Of a DNA stretch of 64,000 nucleotides, positions 61,110 through 64,000 are shown piece after piece. Source of the DNA: Dyella acidiphila. Lineage in GTDB: Bacteria; Pseudomonadota; Gammaproteobacteria; Xanthomonadales; Rhodanobacteraceae. Below the pieces are notes generated by a model. The model saw only the letters and a program-made list of their open reading frames with translations, was not told where the DNA came from and did no database searches. Positions within the stretch are counted from its first letter, which is position 1. Each line of letters begins with the position of its first letter. The DNA is taken from NCBI RefSeq assembly GCF_014863405.1, contig NZ_JACZZA010000005.1, positions 62,001 through 126,000 of the forward strand. Direction: 5' to 3'. Both the position numbers and the translations under genes were made by a program.

Positions 61110-62644
61110 TCAATGATTGTCCAACAGGCGGATCGGAATGACCTTGCGGCGCCCCATGCGTCCGCCGAACAGACTGGATTCGGTATCCACGCCATCGCAG
61201 CCGTTACCGAAACTGAAGCCGCATTCGCCACGCAGTGCATACGCATGCTCGGCCTCTTCGCGGTGGGCCGTTGGGATGACGAAGCGGTCTTCGTAATTGG
61301 CAATCGCCAGGTAGCGATGCATCGCTTCTACCGTGGACCGGTCCAGGCCATGCTGTTGCAGCAACGACAAGGGCGGCTCGCCGCCCAGCTGCTTGATGCG
61401 GAACCAGGCGCGCATCGCCAGCATGCGTTGCAGGGCGCTGGTCACCGGGGCCTCGTTGCCGGCGGTAAGCAGGTTGGCCAGATAGCGCACCGGGATACGC
61501 AGCGTATCCACCGCGGGCACGCCGTCCCGGCTTTCGATCGCGCCGGCATTGGCATGCGCCTGGATCGGCGACAGCGGCGGCACGTACCACACCATCGGCA
61601 GCGTGCGGTATTCCGGATGCAGCGGAAAGGCGATCTTCCATTCCACCGCCATCTTGTAGACCGGCGACAGCGCTGCCGCTTCCAGCCAGGCGGCAGGCAC
61701 GCCGTCGGCCAGCGCCTGACGCATCACCTGGGGATCGTTCGGATCGAGGAACAGGTCGAGCTGCGCCTGATACAGGTCGTGCGGGTTTTCCACCGCGGCG
61801 GCCTCGTCGATGCGATCGGCGTCGTACAGCAGCACGCCCAGGTAGCGGATCCGTCCCACGCAGGTTTCCGAACACACCGTGGGCAACCCGGCCTCGATCC
61901 GCGGATAGCAGAAGGTGCATTTTTCCGCTTTGCCGGAGGTCCAGTTGTAATAGATCTTCTTGTACGGACAGCCCGACACGCACATGCGCCAGCCGCGGCA
62001 TTTGTCCTGGTCGATCAGCACGATGCCGTCTTCCTCGCGCTTGTAGATCGAGCCGGAGGAACAGGACGCCACGCAGGCCGGATTGAGGCAGTGCTCGCAC
62101 AGGCGCGGAAGATACATCATGAAGGTGTTTTCGAACTGACCGTAGATATCTTTCTGGACTACCTCGAAGTTGTAGTCGGCGCTGCGCTTGTTGAATTCGC
62201 CGCCGAGGATTTCCTCCCAGTTCGGGCCCGCTCCACCTTGTCCATGGTGCGCCCGCTGATCAGCGAGATCGGCCGCGCCACCGGCGCGGTAGGCAACTCC
62301 GGCGCGGTCTGCAGGTTTTCATAGTCGAAGGTAAAGGGTTCGTAGTAATCGTCGATCTCGGGCAGATGCGGATTGGCGAAAATCTTGGCCAACACCGCCA
62401 GGCGGCCGCCCTGTTTGGGCTGCAGGCGGCCATTGGGCTTGCGCACCCAGCCTCCCTGCCAGCGCTCCTGGTTTTCCCAATCCTTGGGATAACCGATGCC
62501 CGGCTTGGTTTCCACATTGTTGAACCAGGCGTATTCCATGCCCTTGCGCGAGGTCCACACATTTTTGCAGGTGACCGAGCAGGTATGGCAGCCGATGCAC
62601 TTGTCCAGGTTCAACACCATGGCGATTTGCGCGCGGATCTTCAT
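61110..62644 (-). pseudogene. narH: respiratory nitrate reductase beta subunit, frameshifted
   Basis: Encodes the four-iron-sulfur-cluster subunit between NarI and NarG, but in two frames. Part one (62644 down to about 62230) starts MKIRAQIAMVLNLDKCIGCH and is correct up to ISGRTMDKVE. Then the frame changes and ends at 62159. Part two holds the rest in another frame, from about 62228 to 61110, including MMYLPRLCEHCLNPACVASC, CRGWRMCVSGCPYKK and CYPRIEAGLPTVCSETC. At 62223-62234 the DNA reads TTCGGGCCCGCTCC (complement), one base short of the family's WGPNW coding. Restoring one base gives 511 residues, the normal length. Either a true recent mutation or a sequencing error in a G/C run. Confidence 0.9.
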
Positions 62645-62655
62645 CTTGGTTCCCC

Positions 62656-64000
62656 TCAGGCCGATGCGTTCTGCTGACGCGCTTCGCGCTGCACGCTATC
62701 CATCCAGTCCACCTTCGCCATCTTGCGCACGATCACAAATTCATCGCGGTTGGAGCCGACCGTGCCGTAGTAATTGAAGCCCCAGCTCAGCTGCGCATAG
62801 CCGCCGATCATATGGGTCGGCTTGAGCACCGTGCGCGTCACCGAGTTGTGGATGCCGCCGCGCATCTGGGTGATTTCCGAGCCAGGCACATTCACGATCT
62901 TCTCCTGCGCGTGGTACATCATCACCATGCCTTCCTGCACGCGCTGGCTCACCACCGCGCGGGCGGTGATGGCACCGTTGATGTTGAACAGCTCGATCCA
63001 GTCGTTGTCGACAATGCCGCCACGCTGCGCATCCGCTTCCGACAGCCACACGATCGGGCCGCCGCGCGAAAGCGTCAGCATCAGCAGGTTGTCGGTATAA
63101 GTGGAATGGATGCCCCACTTCTGGTGCGGCGTGATGAAGTTCAGGGTCAGCTCGGCATGGCCGTTATCGTGCTTGCCATGCAGCGCCGCCACCGAACGTG
63201 TATCGATCGGCGGCCGGTACAGCGCAAAGCCCTCGCCGAAATCGCGCAGCCACGCGTGATCCTGGTAGAACTGCTGGCGTCCGCTGAGGGTGCGCCAGGG
63301 AATCAGCTCGTTGATATTGGTCCAGCCGGCGCTGTAGCTGACGTGTTCGCTCTCGATGCCGGACCAGGTCGGCGAACTGATGATCTTGCGCGGCTGCGCC
63401 TGGATGTCGCGGTAGCGGATCTTTTCGTCTTCGCGCGCAGTGGCCAGATGGCGATGATCGCGGCCGGTGATCTGCGACAGCGCCGCCCAGGCTTTGACCG
63501 CCACCTGACCGTTGGTTTCCGGCGCCAGCTGCAGAATGGTTTCGGCCGCATCGATATCGCTGACGATACGTGGACGACCCTTGGCCGGCCCATCCTCGAC
63601 CAGGTAATTCAGTTCGCCCAGACCCTGCACTTCCTGCTGTGCATTCCAGCCGATGCCTTTGCCGCCGTTGCCGAGTTTTTCGAGCAACGGCCCCAGGGCA
63701 GTAAAGCGCGCATAGGTGGCCGGATAATCGCGCTCGACCAGCACGATATTGGGTGCCGTCACGCCCGGCACAAAATCGCATTCGCCCTTCTTCCAGTCAC
63801 GCACCTCGAACGGCTGCGCCAGCTCGCCGGCGGTGTCGTGCATGATCGGCGTGAGCACGACATCCGGCTCTACCCCAAGCTGCCCCTCGGCGAGTTCGGA
63901 AAAGCGCTTGGCCACCGCCTTGAAAATCTCCCAGTCGCTGCGCGATTCCCATACCGGATCCACCGCGGCCGACAGCGGATGGATAAACGGATGCATGTCG
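62656..64000 (-). CDS. narG: respiratory nitrate reductase alpha subunit, C-terminal part (cut by the window edge)
   Basis: The last 448 or so codons of the membrane-bound nitrate reductase catalytic subunit; the gene continues beyond base 64000. Visible are DMHPFIHPLSAAVDPVWESR, SDWEIFKAVAKRFSELAEG, the molybdopterin dinucleotide-binding domain with WGIHSTYTDNLLMLTLSRGG, WLSEADAQRGGIVDNDWIELF and MYHAQEKIVNVPGSE, and the end GFNYYGTVGSNRDEFVIVRKM. All match NarG closely. The stop is 11 bases before the narH start. Confidence 0.96.
   Translation of the reverse strand, partial: DMHPFIHPLSAAVDPVWESRSDWEIFKAVAKRFSELAEGQLGVEPDVVLTPIMHDTAGELAQPFEVRDWKKGECDFVPGVTAPNIVLVERDYPATYARFTALGPLLEKLGNGGKGIGWNAQQEVQGLGELNYLVEDGPAKGRPRIVSDIDAAETILQLAPETNGQVAVKAWAALSQITGRDHRHLATAREDEKIRYRDIQAQPRKIISSPTWSGIESEHVSYSAGWTNINELIPWRTLSGRQQFYQDHAWLRDFGEGFALYRPPIDTRSVAALHGKHDNGHAELTLNFITPHQKWGIHSTYTDNLLMLTLSRGGPIVWLSEADAQRGGIVDNDWIELFNINGAITARAVVSQRVQEGMVMMYHAQEKIVNVPGSEITQMRGGIHNSVTRTVLKPTHMIGGYAQLSWGFNYYGTVGSNRDEFVIVRKMAKVDWMDSVQREARQQNASA

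Overview
The window is GC-rich, tightly packed Gram-negative DNA. TonB-dependent uptake, two-partner secretion, periplasmic and outer-membrane enzymes, both assimilatory and respiratory nitrate reductases and small intergenic hairpin repeats together suggest a gammaproteobacterium of the Xanthomonadales (Rhodanobacteraceae-like: Dyella, Rhodanobacter, Luteibacter). This is inference; no rRNA gene is present to test it. No CRISPR array, tRNA, insertion sequence or prophage integrase was seen.

Layout. (1) 1-2094: the start of a Pvc16/DUF4255-type gene runs off the left edge, so an extracellular contractile injection system may lie just outside. A NarX/NarL-type two-component pair with no visible sensory domain follows. 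(2) 2634-13143: nitrate assimilation. The leftward operon narK-nirB-nirD-flavoprotein-nasA takes up nitrate and reduces it to ammonium. The convergent pair cysG-hemD supplies the siroheme needed by NirB. (3) 13390-14678: a TetR regulator with two abutting operators, plus a CPBP membrane protease. (4) 14795-33435: a two-partner secretion system with a 3425-residue adhesin built from about 31 YDG-type repeats. A response regulator of the REC-AraC type, a LysR regulator and a very large hybrid sensor kinase follow. (5) 33563-35670: small exported proteins and a candidate small RNA. (6) 35867-44206: a 2779-residue secreted protein that joins a GH2-like module to a GH64-like module through carbohydrate-binding and Ig/FN3 modules. 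(7) 44658-58937: a GAF-GGDEF protein, then a LacI-controlled glucan locus. It holds a TonB receptor, a GH144 (beta-1,2-glucanase family) enzyme, an ABC sugar importer, a GH1 beta-glucosidase and a GH39 enzyme. Palindromes of the form TGTAAACGTTTACA, and one variant, mark the likely regulon. (8) 59025-64000: the 3' part of a respiratory narGHJI operon with a parvulin gene attached. narH is broken by an apparent one-base deletion.

How the parts fit. Region 7 reads as a self-contained beta-glucan pathway: outer-membrane uptake, periplasmic cleavage, ABC import, cytoplasmic hydrolysis to glucose. The GH2/GH64 giant next door may act on surface polysaccharide upstream of it, although one expected catalytic residue in each module appears replaced. 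Regions 2 and 8 give the cell nitrate both as nitrogen source and as electron acceptor. The most distinctive items are the GH2-GH64 fusion with its tandem operator, the YDG giant adhesin with its regulators, the injection-system gene at the left edge, and an unannotated small-RNA-like double hairpin near 34.5 kb.
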